Shown: positions 1 through 8,348 of the stretch, one piece after another
How positions within the stretch are numbered: position 1 is the first letter of the stretch
How the letters are laid out: every line of letters begins with the position of its first letter
DNA from: an uncultured Ruminococcus sp.
GTDB lineage: Bacteria > Bacillota > Clostridia > Lachnospirales > Lachnospiraceae
Length of the DNA stretch: 33,992 bases
Direction of reading: 5' to 3'
Assembly (NCBI GenBank): GCA_946494335.1
Contig: CAMMBV010000040.1
Location: 1-33,992, forward strand
Notes under the pieces: model-generated
Told to the model about the DNA's origin: nothing
The model's database searches: none
The model's input: only the letters and a program-made list of their open reading frames with translations
Translations under genes and position numbers: made by a program

Positions 1-54
1 TTTCCCCGTTCCGCCTTTCTGGTTGGCAATCGCAATTACTTTGCAATTCGCCAT
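1..54 (-). CDS. ParA/Soj-type ATPase, N-terminal fragment cut by the window edge
   Basis: Only the first 18 codons are inside the window. They read MANCKVIAIANQKGGTGK, which is the start of a ParA/MinD-family P-loop ATPase: a short beta strand followed by the deviant Walker A motif KGGTGK. A strong AGGAGGG ribosome binding site at about 61-67 supports the ATG at 52-54. ParA ATPases move plasmids, chromosome origins or integrated elements with a ParB-type partner. N-termini of this kind are frequent in Clostridia, both in chromosomal soj genes and in plasmids or integrative conjugative elements; the partner gene is outside the window, so these cannot be told apart here. The family call is secure from the motif; the role is not. 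Confidence 0.85.
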   Translation of the reverse strand, partial: MANCKVIAIANQKGGTGK

Positions 55-81
55 ATGGTTCCCTCCTTTCCTAAAAATTTA

Positions 82-113
82 ATAGCCATCTTCCCGTGTA
101 AGGAAATGGCTAT
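82..113 (-). other. Hairpin in the leader of the parA-like gene
   Basis: An 8-bp inverted repeat (ATAGCCAT / ATGGCTAT), extended by partly paired TTCC/GGAA, ends about 15 bases before the parA ribosome binding site. There is no T-tract, so it is not a simple terminator. It may be a protein-binding palindrome or an mRNA structure; no function can be assigned from sequence. Confidence 0.4.
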
Positions 114-129
114 GTATAAAAATGGGCAT

Positions 130-173
130 AAAAAAAGCCGGAGGATTTTCGTAAATTGAAAACCTTCCGGCAA
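130..173 (-). terminator. Rho-independent terminator upstream of the parA fragment
   Basis: On the minus strand an approximately 14-bp stem (GCCGGAAGGTTTTC / GAAAATCCTCCGGC, with one wobble and one mismatch) is followed directly by seven T residues. It lies between the ppdK side and parA, so it would stop leftward read-through before parA. If the parA promoter lies further right, it could act as a leader attenuator instead. Confidence 0.7.
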
Positions 174-253
174 ATTATCAGTAAACATGCTCATGTATTC
201 ATATTCAATTTAATATAACAGGTTCCTTGAAATAATCTCTATATGGAAAAGAT

Positions 254-285
254 ACAACGCCCTGTTCCGAAGAACAGAGCGTTGT
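254..285 (-). terminator. Stem-loop terminator downstream of ppdK and of the orphan coding fragment
   Basis: A 14-bp stem (ACAACGCTCTGTTC / GAACAGGGCGTTGT on the minus strand, one G-U pair) has a 4-base loop and is followed by a weak T-rich stretch. It begins 7 bases beyond the stop codon of the orphan reading frame at 292 and about 125 bases beyond the ppdK stop, so it is the likely end of the ppdK transcript. Confidence 0.6.
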
Positions 286-291
286 TAATAA

Positions 292-430
292 TTAAACTAT
301 ATATACTTCAACATATAGGTCTTTCCACTGGCCCTTTCTCAAGTAATCTCCATTAGCCTTACGGTAAGCCAGTGCCTGCTCATAATCTATACTAAAATCA
401 AAGTATAAATTACTTGCCCTCCCTACTGTT
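292..430 (-). pseudogene. Orphan C-terminal coding fragment after ppdK (unrecognised)
   Basis: Downstream of the ppdK stop, a different minus-strand frame stays open to a TAA at 292-294. Its last 40 or so residues (for example YEQALAYRKANGDYLRKGQW) have a natural amino-acid mix, unlike typical chance translation of an AT-rich gap. No ATG, GTG or TTG start with a ribosome binding site exists in this frame outside ppdK, and the frame runs back into the ppdK 3' end. It may be the tail of a gene whose front part was lost when sequences were joined here, with its own terminator at 254-285. I do not recognise the family. A chance open frame remains possible. Confidence 0.3.
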
Positions 431-3043
431 AATAGCTGCCTGTGCTGCCGCAAGTCTTGCAATGGGCACCCGGTAGGGACTGCAGGATACGTAGTCCAAT
501 CCGATCTTATGGCAGAATTCCACGGAGCTTGGGTCGCCTCCATGTTCCCCGCAGATACCCAGCTTCAGCTGTGGACGTGTCTTTCTTCCCTTTTCGGCAG
601 CTTCCGCCACCAGCTGGCCCACGCCGTTCTGGTCCAGTCTGGCAAAGGGATCTGACTCATAGATCTTGGCTTTATAGTAGGATTCCAGGAATTTCCCTGC
701 ATCATCCCGGGAGAATCCAAAGGTCAGCTGGGTCAGGTCGTTGGTTCCAAAGGAGAAAAATTCCGCTTCTTCCGCAATCTCATCCGCCAGCAGCGCCGCA
801 CGGGGGATCTCGATCATCGTTCCGATACGGTATGCCATATCCGAGCCTTTTTCTTCCTTCACCTTCTCCGCGGTCTCCACCACTACGTCTTTTACATATT
901 TCAGTTCCTTTTTATCACCTACCAGCGGGATCATGATTTCCGGCACGATATCCCAGCCTTTTTCTTCCTTCACTTCAATGGCCGCTTCCATCACCGCACG
1001 GGTCTGCATCCTGGCGATCTCCGGGTAGGTCACTGCCAGACGGCATCCCCGGTGTCCCATCATGGGGTTGAATTCATGAAGGTCGTCGCATTTTGCACGC
1101 ACCTCCGCTTCCGTGATTCCCATCTCCCGGGCCATCTCCCGGATATCCTCCTCCGTCGCCGGTACAAATTCATGCAGCGGCGGATCCAGGTAGCGGATGG
1201 TCATGGGCCGTCCTTCCAGCGCCTCATACATGGCCTTGAAATCACCCTTCTGGTAAGGGATCAGTTCGTTTAAGGCTGCTTCCCGCTCTTCCTGGCTCTC
1301 TGAGAGGATCATCTTGCGGATCTTGGGGATCCGCTCCGGCTCAAAGAACATATGCTCCGTCCGGCAAAGGCCGATGCCCTCCGCCCCCAGCTTCACCGCG
1401 TTGCGGGTGTCCGCCGGCGTATCGGCATTGGTTCGCACCTTCAGTCTCCGGTACTTGTCCGCCCATCCCATCATCCGGGCAAAGTTCCCGCCGATGGACG
1501 CTTCCTGGGTGGGGATGTCTCCCAGGTAGATATCTCCTGTGGTTCCGTCCAGGGAAATATAGTCCCCTTCCTTCACCGTCACATCTCCCAGCTGGAAGTA
1601 TTTCTCTTCCTCCTGTACCTTCAGTTCCCCGCAGCCGGACACGCAGGCCGTTCCCATGCCCCTTGCCACAACCGCCGCATGGGAGGTCATGCCGCCTCTG
1701 GCCGTCAGGATTCCTTCCGACGCATGCATTCCTTCGATATCCTCCGGCGATGTCTCCTGGCGCACCAGGACTACACGTGCGCCCCCTTCATGGGCCGCTT
1801 TGGCTTCCTCCGCCGTAAAGTATACCTTCCCTGCTGCCGCTCCCGGCGACGCCGGCAGGGCGCTTCCGATCTTCTTCCCGGCTTTCAGCGCCTCTTTGTC
1901 AAAGGTGGGGTGCAGTAACTGATCCAGGGCCTTCGCCTCGATCCGCATCACCGCTTCTTCCTCGGTAATCATCCCTTCATCCACCAGATCGCAGGCGATC
2001 TTTAAGGCCGCCGGCGCCGTCCGCTTGCCGTTTCTGGTCTGCAGGAAATAGAGCTTTCCTTCCTGGATGGTAAATTCCATATCCTGCATATCCCGGTAAT
2101 GGTTCTCCAGCTTCATGGCCAGGTCCATAAATTCCCGGTAGCAATCCGGCAGGTCCTCCTCCAGGCGGCTGATGGGCTGGGGCGTACGCACGCCTGCCAC
2201 CACGTCCTCGCCCTGGGCGTTGATCAGGTATTCCCCGAAGATGCCTTTCTCTCCCGTGGCCGGGTTCCGGGTGAAGGCCACGCCGGTACCGGAGGTATCC
2301 CCCATGTTCCCGAATACCATGGCCTGTACATTGACCGCCGTCCCCCAGTCCCCGGGGATGTCGTTCATCCTGCGGTACACGATGGCGCGGTCGTTGTCCC
2401 AGGAGCGGAACACCGCCTTCACCGCTCCCATCAGCTGCTCTTTTGCATCCTGGGGGAAGGCTTCCCCGCCCATGGCTTTCTGATACACGTCCTTAAACCG
2501 GCGCACCAGCTCCTTTAAATCCTCCACCGTCAGTTCCGTGTCGTAGGTGATGCCTTTTTCCTCTTTCACCTCGTCGATGATTTTTTCAAAATAGGATTTT
2601 GGCACCTCCATTACCACGTCGGAATACATCTGGATAAAACGGCGGTAGGAATCATAGGCAAACCGTGGATTCCCGGTCTTTTTGGCAAAGCCCTCCACCG
2701 CCTCGTCATTTAAGCCCAGATTCAGGATGGTATCCATCATACCCGGCATGGAAGCCCTGGCGCCGGAACGCACGGATACCAGCAGCGGATCGTTTACATC
2801 CCCGAAGGTTTTCCCCTGCAGCTCTTCCAGCTTTTTCAGCGCTTCAAAAATCTGATCTTCAATTTCCTTTGCAATCTGTTTCCCGTTTTCATAATAGTTG
2901 GTACATGCTTCCGTCGTCACCGTAAACCCCTGTGGAATCGGAAGTCCCAGATTGGTCATCTCCGCCAGGTTGGCTCCCTTGCCGCCCAGCAGGTTCCTCA
3001 TATCAGCATTTCCTTCTTTGAACAAATAAACCCATTTTACCAT
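410..3043 (-). CDS. ppdK: Pyruvate, phosphate dikinase
   Basis: Cytoplasmic enzyme interconverting PEP + AMP + PPi and pyruvate + ATP + Pi. The 877 residues match the usual length (about 874). The N-terminal ATP-grasp region begins with NLLGGKGANLAEM (residues 17-29); the swivelling phosphohistidine domain carries GGMTSHAAVVARG with the catalytic His at residue 455, the numbering known for the Clostridium symbiosum enzyme; the C-terminal PEP/pyruvate TIM barrel ends with GICGEHGGDP and its active-site Cys. AAGGAGG lies 8 bases before the ATG. It has its own promoter at 3078-3105, separated from pfp by a terminator. In fermentative anaerobes the enzyme often works glycolytically, making ATP while consuming PPi, which fits its PPi-linked neighbour. 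No truncation or missing catalytic residue is seen. Confidence 0.98.
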   Translation of the reverse strand: MVKWVYLFKEGNADMRNLLGGKGANLAEMTNLGLPIPQGFTVTTEACTNYYENGKQIAKEIEDQIFEALKKLEELQGKTFGDVNDPLLVSVRSGARASMPGMMDTILNLGLNDEAVEGFAKKTGNPRFAYDSYRRFIQMYSDVVMEVPKSYFEKIIDEVKEEKGITYDTELTVEDLKELVRRFKDVYQKAMGGEAFPQDAKEQLMGAVKAVFRSWDNDRAIVYRRMNDIPGDWGTAVNVQAMVFGNMGDTSGTGVAFTRNPATGEKGIFGEYLINAQGEDVVAGVRTPQPISRLEEDLPDCYREFMDLAMKLENHYRDMQDMEFTIQEGKLYFLQTRNGKRTAPAALKIACDLVDEGMITEEEAVMRIEAKALDQLLHPTFDKEALKAGKKIGSALPASPGAAAGKVYFTAEEAKAAHEGGARVVLVRQETSPEDIEGMHASEGILTARGGMTSHAAVVARGMGTACVSGCGELKVQEEEKYFQLGDVTVKEGDYISLDGTTGDIYLGDIPTQEASIGGNFARMMGWADKYRRLKVRTNADTPADTRNAVKLGAEGIGLCRTEHMFFEPERIPKIRKMILSESQEEREAALNELIPYQKGDFKAMYEALEGRPMTIRYLDPPLHEFVPATEEDIREMAREMGITEAEVRAKCDDLHEFNPMMGHRGCRLAVTYPEIARMQTRAVMEAAIEVKEEKGWDIVPEIMIPLVGDKKELKYVKDVVVETAEKVKEEKGSDMAYRIGTMIEIPRAALLADEIAEEAEFFSFGTNDLTQLTFGFSRDDAGKFLESYYKAKIYESDPFARLDQNGVGQLVAEAAEKGRKTRPQLKLGICGEHGGDPSSVEFCHKIGLDYVSCSPYRVPIARLAAAQAAINSREGK

Positions 3044-3077
3044 TAAATTTCCTCCTTAAGGGGTATTTATATTTTTA

Positions 3078-3105
3078 ATTCTATCATATTTGTCATTTCA
3101 GTCAA
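3078..3105 (-). promoter_or_regulatory. ppdK promoter
   Basis: TTGACT (-35, 3100-3105), a 16-bp spacer and TAGAAT (-10, 3078-3083) on the minus strand, about 35 bases before the ppdK start codon. This is a good match to a vegetative sigma-A promoter. Confidence 0.7.
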
Positions 3106-3180
3106 GAAAATTTTTCCATTTATTGTGCAATTATAACAATATTTGAGTATGCCCGCTTTTTACGTATCTTATTCAGTCCA

Positions 3181-3232
3181 AAAACAGAAAAAAGAAATCG
3201 CCGGAACCGACATATGCCGGAACCGACGATTT
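3181..3232 (-). terminator. Terminator of pfp
   Basis: On the minus strand AAATCG...CGATTT closes a longer stem built from two near-identical copies of TCGGTTCCGG around a CATATG core (3195-3232), followed by CTTTTTTCTGTTTT (3181-3194). It starts about 20 bases after the pfp stop codon. Confidence 0.8.
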
Positions 3233-3252
3233 ACACTCTTTTGCATTATTTA

Positions 3253-4503
3253 TTATTTTCTGTAGGTAGATTTGTTCATTACCAGATGTCTGGGAAGTCC
3301 GTCAACCATGACAGGCTGCAGTTCGCCCATAATCAGCGGACGTGCATATTTTTCATATTCTTCGCTCAGATCTGTACCGTCGTTGATGATCCATTCTGCC
3401 GGTACCGGTCTTTCCACATTTGCGATGGCATGGATATCATAGATGTTGTAAGTAACCTGATAGGGATCGCGGTTTACAACTTCGATGGTAACCATCATGC
3501 CTGTCTTGCCGTCGTCAGCAGCCTTGCATGCTTCGTATCCGGCATTGTATGCTTCGTTGATATCTGTCAGAGATGCCAGATGTGTTGCTGCTCTCTGCAG
3601 AGTGGAGTACTCGATGGCACGGGATTTCAGGCCAAGTTCTGCCTGGATCTTGTTGGTCAGCACTACTGCACAGCCGGACAGCTGTTTGTGTCCGAATGCA
3701 TCCACATAATCAGATGCGCTTCCCAGCTCGCAGACAAAGCGTCCGTCAGCCAGTTTGATACCTTCTGATACAGCGATGACAACGGAGCTCTTCTCCTCGG
3801 ACAGTTTTTTCACTCTCGCCATGAAATCATCCATATCAAAGTCAGACTCCGGCAGATAAATCATATCCGGTCCTTCACAGTCTTCACCTTTGGAAAGAGC
3901 TGCAGCGGCTGTCAGCCATCCTGCATGACGTCCCATGATCTCCACAACTACTACGGTAGGTTTCTCAATACCGAAGCTGGAGTTGTCACGGATTACTTCT
4001 TTCAGAGAAGATGCGATATATTTTGCAGCTGAGCCGTATCCCGGTGTATGGTCTGTAATCGGCAGGTCATTGTCGATTGTCTTGGGAACACCCATAAATC
4101 TCTGCTTTTTGCCTTTCAGCTCAGCATAGTCAGAAAGCATTTTGATTGTATCCATGGAATCATTTCCGCCGATATAGAACAGACATTCAATATCGTTCTT
4201 TTCCATGATTTCAAAAATCTTGTCGTAAATCGCTTCATTTCCCTCGATTTTCGGGAGTTTGAAACGGCAGGAGCCAAGGAATGCAGATGGAGTTCTCTTC
4301 AGCAGTTCGATGTCATTTTTATCTTTTACATACTCGGAAATATCCACCAGATCTTCATTTAAAAATCCCTGAATTCCATGATGCATACCGTAAACTTTGT
4401 CATATCCAAGATCTCTGGCAGCCGCAACGACGCCGGCAAGACTTGAATTAATAACGGCAGTCGGTCCGCCGGACTGACCTACAACAATATTTTTCTTTGC
4501 CAT
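3253..4503 (-). CDS. pfp: Pyrophosphate-dependent 6-phosphofructokinase
   Basis: Phosphorylates fructose 6-phosphate to the 1,6-bisphosphate in glycolysis; cytoplasmic, 416 residues. The P-loop-like start VGQSGGPTAVIN (residues 8-19), GGNDS (112-116), PKTIDND (140-146) and MGRHAGW are family motifs. The phosphoryl donor can be read from the sequence: Asp115 stands where ATP-PFKs have Gly (GGDGS) and Lys141 where ATP-PFKs have Gly (PGTIDND), the two residues known to specify PPi. The enzyme is therefore probably PPi-dependent and reversible. AGGAGG lies 9 bases before the ATG, with a promoter at 4541-4569 and a terminator at 3181-3232, so it is likely a single-gene transcript. Donor specificity is inferred from these residues. 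Confidence 0.95.
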   Translation of the reverse strand: MAKKNIVVGQSGGPTAVINSSLAGVVAAARDLGYDKVYGMHHGIQGFLNEDLVDISEYVKDKNDIELLKRTPSAFLGSCRFKLPKIEGNEAIYDKIFEIMEKNDIECLFYIGGNDSMDTIKMLSDYAELKGKKQRFMGVPKTIDNDLPITDHTPGYGSAAKYIASSLKEVIRDNSSFGIEKPTVVVVEIMGRHAGWLTAAAALSKGEDCEGPDMIYLPESDFDMDDFMARVKKLSEEKSSVVIAVSEGIKLADGRFVCELGSASDYVDAFGHKQLSGCAVVLTNKIQAELGLKSRAIEYSTLQRAATHLASLTDINEAYNAGYEACKAADDGKTGMMVTIEVVNRDPYQVTYNIYDIHAIANVERPVPAEWIINDGTDLSEEYEKYARPLIMGELQPVMVDGLPRHLVMNKSTYRK

Positions 4504-4540
4504 AGTAAATTCCTCCTAAATGATTTATCACTTCTCCACG

Positions 4541-4569
4541 ATTATAGCAAAAACATCAGTTTTAGACAA
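4541..4569 (-). promoter_or_regulatory. pfp promoter
   Basis: TTGTCT (-35, 4564-4569), 17-bp spacer, TATAAT (-10, 4541-4546) on the minus strand, in the 76-base gap between glyQS and pfp. No terminator separates the two genes, so some read-through from glyQS is possible. Confidence 0.75.
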
Positions 4570-4579
4570 CAGTTTTTCG

Positions 4580-5974
4580 TTAAAACCGGAATTTCTCAGC
4601 CATATAACGCTCCAGATCCTCGATTTTGATTCTCTCCTGTTCCATGGAATCTCTGTCGCGGACTGTCACCGCGCCGTCTGTTTCCGACTCAAAATCGTAG
4701 GTCACGCAGTAAGGCGTACCGATCTCGTCCTGACGGCGGTACCGTTTTCCGATATTTCCTCTGTCGTCGAATTCACAGTTATAGGTTTTGGAGAGCATAT
4801 CAAATACCTTCAAAGCGCCCTCGTTCAGCTTTTTGGAAAGAGGCAGCACACCGATTTTCACCGGAGCAAGAGCCGGGTGGAAATGAAGCACGGTACGCAC
4901 GTCATTTTTTTCCTCATCCAGAACTTCCTCATCGTAAGCGCTGCACAGGAAGGCCAGCACCATACGGTCCGCACCCAGAGAGGGCTCTATTACATAGGGA
5001 ACGTATTTGACTTTTTTCTCATCGTCAAAATAGGTCATATCCTGTCCGGAGGTGTTCTGATGCTGTGTCAGGTCGTAATCCGTACGGTCTGCAATTCCCC
5101 ACAGTTCGCCCCAGCCAAAGGGGAATAAAAATTCCACGTCTGTGGTCGCTTTGCTGTAGAAAGAAAGCTCTTCCGGTTCATGGTCTCTCACGCGGATTTC
5201 CTCATCCTTAAGTCCCAGCTCCTTTAACCAGTTCAGGCAGAAATTTTTCCAGTAGGCGAACCATTCCAGGTCGGTATCCGGTTCACAGAAAAATTCCAGC
5301 TCCATCTGCTCAAATTCGCGGGTACGGAAGGTAAAGTTTCCGGGTGTGATCTCATTTCGGAAGGATTTTCCGATCTGTCCGATTCCGAAGGGAATCTTCT
5401 TTCTCGACGTTCTCTGCACATTTTTGAAATTGACAAAGATACCCTGAGCCGTCTCCGGTCTTAAATATACGGTATTTTTGGCATCCTCCGTCACGCCCTG
5501 GAAGGTTTTGAACATCAGATTAAACTGACGGATATCCGTAAAGTTATGCTTTCCGCAGGTCGGACATGGAATCTGATGCTCCTCGATAAAGTCTCTCATC
5601 TGCTCCTGCGTCCAGGCGTCCACAGAGCTTTCCAGTGTGATGCCGTGCTCTGCGCTGTAATTTTCAATGATCTGATCCGCCCGGAATCTCTCATGGCATT
5701 CCCGGCAGTCCATCAAAGGATCGGAAAATCCGCCCAGATGACCGGAAGCCACCCAGGTCTGAGGATTCATCAGAATCGCGCAGTCCACGCCCACATTATA
5801 GGGGTTCTCCATAATGAATTTTTTCCACCAGGCCCGCTTTACATTGTTTTTCAGTTCCACACCCAGATTGCCGTAATCCCAGGTATTGGCCAGACCTCCG
5901 TAGATCTCAGACCCCGGATACACAAATCCTCTGGATTTGGCCAGGGCAACGATTTTTTCCATTGTTTTTTCCAT
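4580..5974 (-). CDS. glyQS: Glycine--tRNA ligase, single-chain homodimeric type
   Basis: Class II aminoacyl-tRNA synthetase charging tRNA-Gly in the cytoplasm. The 464-residue chain opens with the typical [12 protein letters not shown] and [15 protein letters not shown] segments of the homodimeric (archaeal/eukaryotic-like) GlyRS rather than the separate GlyQ and GlyS subunits. Class II motif regions are visible ([24 protein letters not shown]; and [14 protein letters not shown] in motif 3), followed by a C-terminal anticodon-binding domain starting near [11 protein letters not shown]. The first ATG is preferred over Met5 because AGAGGAG lies 7 bases upstream. It is the last gene of the M16-era-recO-lipoprotein operon, 21 bases after the lipoprotein stop. 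No T-box leader lies directly in front of it, in contrast to thrS in this window. Confidence 0.97.
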   Translation of the reverse strand: MEKTMEKIVALAKSRGFVYPGSEIYGGLANTWDYGNLGVELKNNVKRAWWKKFIMENPYNVGVDCAILMNPQTWVASGHLGGFSDPLMDCRECHERFRADQIIENYSAEHGITLESSVDAWTQEQMRDFIEEHQIPCPTCGKHNFTDIRQFNLMFKTFQGVTEDAKNTVYLRPETAQGIFVNFKNVQRTSRKKIPFGIGQIGKSFRNEITPGNFTFRTREFEQMELEFFCEPDTDLEWFAYWKNFCLNWLKELGLKDEEIRVRDHEPEELSFYSKATTDVEFLFPFGWGELWGIADRTDYDLTQHQNTSGQDMTYFDDEKKVKYVPYVIEPSLGADRMVLAFLCSAYDEEVLDEEKNDVRTVLHFHPALAPVKIGVLPLSKKLNEGALKVFDMLSKTYNCEFDDRGNIGKRYRRQDEIGTPYCVTYDFESETDGAVTVRDRDSMEQERIKIEDLERYMAEKFRF

Positions 5975-5995
5975 TCCTGTTCTCCTCTTTATTGA

Positions 5996-6619
5996 TTATT
6001 TTTCATTGAGATATATGATATATGCATATTCATAGATGCTGGTATCCGCATTTTCATTATCCTGATTTCCGTCATTCGTCACTTGTGCTTTCCGGTCTCC
6101 CAGAATCTTGACATTGTCGCTGACATACAGGATATCCTCCGGTACGGTAACCGCCACCGGTTCCTGCAGTATGATAATTCCTGCCTGGGAATAATCGGCC
6201 TGTATGGTTTTCACATCCGCCTCCTCTCCCTTTCGATCCAGAAATGCGATGTCAAAATCATACGTTTTGGAAGCCTCCGCCACAGTTCCCCGGTACAGCT
6301 GCCTTTGATTAAAATCCTGATAATCCTTACAGGAATCATACTGCAGCGTTACGCGAACCTGCGCTTTTTTGGAGTCCTCTTTACAGGTTTTTATTTTAAT
6401 CTTTTCCTCATCCTGTTGGCTGTTATATTCACTGACCGCCTGGCTGACCGTTTCTTCAAGCTCTTCAAAATCATAGTAGGACTTTTCAAAACTTTCCACC
6501 GTCTCAGCCGTAACTCTTCCTTTGTTGTCAATGGACACCGTACTTTGATCAGCTGCGGAACCGCAGCCGGACAGCAAAAACAGCAGTCCGCCCGCCAAAA
6601 GTGCTATGTATTTTTTCAC
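5996..6619 (-). CDS. Unknown lipoprotein between recO and glyQS
   Basis: Predicted exported lipoprotein of 207 residues with no function I can name. A short basic start, hydrophobic core and lipobox LLSGC place the lipidated Cys at residue 19, so the mature protein should sit on the outer face of the membrane. The body is acidic and Lys-rich, with a helical-looking segment (about 40-70) and beta-rich remainder, and no catalytic motif. The start is GTG, chosen because AAGGAGG lies 8 bases upstream. It sits 58 bases after recO and 21 bases before glyQS and is presumably co-transcribed with them, which is an odd setting for an exported protein. The C-terminus (about 185-195) is Asn/Asp-rich and low in complexity. 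Confidence 0.85.
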   Translation of the reverse strand: MKKYIALLAGGLLFLLSGCGSAADQSTVSIDNKGRVTAETVESFEKSYYDFEELEETVSQAVSEYNSQQDEEKIKIKTCKEDSKKAQVRVTLQYDSCKDYQDFNQRQLYRGTVAEASKTYDFDIAFLDRKGEEADVKTIQADYSQAGIIILQEPVAVTVPEDILYVSDNVKILGDRKAQVTNDGNQDNENADTSIYEYAYIIYLNEK

Positions 6620-6677
6620 AACACATGCCTCCTTAGCTTAAGTCTATCCTAGATTATAACCGCAGACGGCCATATTT

Positions 6678-7421
6678 TCAACACATCATTTCCAGTATTT
6701 CCAGACTTTTGAATCTTTTATCGGTATACTCTTTCACGTAATCCCCCATAAGAGCCGCCAGTTCCGCCAGAACCTCCCGGGTAACGGTAAAAGTATACAG
6801 GTTCTTAAGGGGCGCCGAGACAATGTACTGCAGGGTGTAAAGAAGCGAGGAGGAAATCTTTTTTGCATCCTTCGCTTTGCCGCCGCAGTCTTCGCAGAGC
6901 ACGCCGCCGCGGGATATGCTGAAATAATTCAGATTTTCTTTTGCACGGCAGGAAGCGCATTCAAATACCTGGGGATATTCTCCGTTTTGCACCATCAGCT
7001 TCAGCTCAAACACATACCGGACCAGTTCATTGGATATCTGCGGGTTGCCCAGACTTTTAAGCGCCACAAAAAGCAGATTTACCATTGATGAACCGTCTAC
7101 TCCCTCACGGCCATAGTAATCTGCAAATTCCAGAAAATAAAAACCGTAATAAACGCCGGGAATTTCCCGGGCCAGATCTGTAAAATGATGATGAATTTCA
7201 GCCTGATACAGATTATAGGCAGTCCGCCCCTCATATACGTAAAAAGTGGCAAAGACAAAGGGATTTGCCGCTGCCAGAAGGGGGCTTGTGCTCTTTCTGG
7301 CCCCTCTGGCAAAAGCTGTAATCTTTCCTCTTTCCTTCGTCAGCAGTATCAGCCTTTTGTCATACTCTCCCGCCGGCGCCGCCAGAAGCACGACGCCGTT
7401 TACCGCTACCGGTCCACTCAT
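6678..7421 (-). CDS. recO: DNA repair protein RecO
   Basis: RecO helps load RecA on SSB-coated single-stranded DNA in the RecFOR recombination pathway. The 247 residues show the N-terminal OB-fold signature GVVLLAAPAGEYDKRLILLT (residues 9-28), a helical middle, and a four-cysteine zinc site Cys155-x2-Cys158 and Cys176-x2-Cys179. It lies 6 bases downstream of era, the usual era-recO order in Firmicutes, and is almost certainly translated from the same mRNA. An AAAGGA sequence lies very close to the ATG, so initiation may depend partly on coupling to era. Confidence 0.95.
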   Translation of the reverse strand: MSGPVAVNGVVLLAAPAGEYDKRLILLTKERGKITAFARGARKSTSPLLAAANPFVFATFYVYEGRTAYNLYQAEIHHHFTDLAREIPGVYYGFYFLEFADYYGREGVDGSSMVNLLFVALKSLGNPQISNELVRYVFELKLMVQNGEYPQVFECASCRAKENLNYFSISRGGVLCEDCGGKAKDAKKISSSLLYTLQYIVSAPLKNLYTFTVTREVLAELAALMGDYVKEYTDKRFKSLEILEMMC

Positions 7422-7427
7422 AATCCT

Positions 7428-8339
7428 TTATACTTCTTTCCTGTCATACCCGAAATTTTTAATCAGAAAATCACTGTCTCTCCAGTCTTTTTTGACCTTG
7501 ACCCACAGCTTTAAATTGACTTTCCCTTCCACCAGCCGTTCGATCTCGTACCGGGCGTTGCTGCCGATCTTTTTCAGCATGGCGCCCTGCTTTCCGATAA
7601 TAATCCCTTTATGGGATTCTTTCTCACAGACAATGGTGGCCTCGATATCCGTGACGGGACTTTTTTTCCTTTTTTTCATCACATCAACCGAAACGGCGAT
7701 CCCGTGGGGAATTTCATCATCCAACGCATGGAGCGCCTTCTCCCGGATCACCTCCGCCACAATCTGGCGCATGGGCTGATCCGTAACCACATCCTCGTCA
7801 TAATACTGCGGTCCATAAGGAAGATACTGAAACAGTGTATCGATGATATCCTCTGTGTTCTGTCCCCGCAGAGCCGACACCGGTATGATCTCATCAAATT
7901 CATAAAGTTTCCGGTAGGCGTCGATAAAAAGAAGGATTTCCTCCCTTGACACCGTATCGATCTTGTTGATCACCAGAATCACCGGCAGTCCCACGTCTTC
8001 AAGCTGCCGGGCAATATGCCTGTCCCCCGGGCCGATATGGCTGGAGGGCTCCACCAGCCAGAGAATTACATCCACATCCTTTAACGTCCGGGATGCCACA
8101 TCCACCATGTATTCTCCCAGCCTGGTCTTGGCCTTGTGGATACCTGGCGTATCCAGGAAAATAATCTGTCCCTTCTCACAGGTATATACCGTCTGAATCC
8201 GGTTCCTGGTGGTCTGGGGTTTTTTTGAAGTGATGGCTATTTTCTGACCGATCAGATGATTCATCAACGTGGATTTTCCCACATTGGGCCGTCCGATAAT
8301 AGCCACAAAACCTGATCTAAACTGTTCGTTCGTATTCAT
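7428..8339 (-). CDS. era: GTPase Era
   Basis: Essential GTPase that binds the 3' end of 16S rRNA and assists 30S subunit assembly. All hallmarks are present in the 303-residue chain: G1 GRPNVGKS (16-23), G3 DTPG (63-66), G4 NKID (125-128), and a C-terminal KH domain containing IIIGKQGAMLKKIG. The length is normal for the family. It starts 9 bases after the M16 peptidase stop codon and is followed after 6 bases by recO. The start is supported by GAGGAGAGG just upstream of the ATG. No unusual feature is seen. Confidence 0.98.
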   Translation of the reverse strand: MNTNEQFRSGFVAIIGRPNVGKSTLMNHLIGQKIAITSKKPQTTRNRIQTVYTCEKGQIIFLDTPGIHKAKTRLGEYMVDVASRTLKDVDVILWLVEPSSHIGPGDRHIARQLEDVGLPVILVINKIDTVSREEILLFIDAYRKLYEFDEIIPVSALRGQNTEDIIDTLFQYLPYGPQYYDEDVVTDQPMRQIVAEVIREKALHALDDEIPHGIAVSVDVMKKRKKSPVTDIEATIVCEKESHKGIIIGKQGAMLKKIGSNARYEIERLVEGKVNLKLWVKVKKDWRDSDFLIKNFGYDRKEV

Positions 8340-8348
8340 ACCTCTCCT

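Noticed and set aside
5975-6677. T-box leader for glyQS
   Set aside because: The upstream lipoprotein gene ends 21 bases before glyQS, and no AGGGTGGAACCGCG-type sequence is present there; glyQS is expressed as part of the operon.
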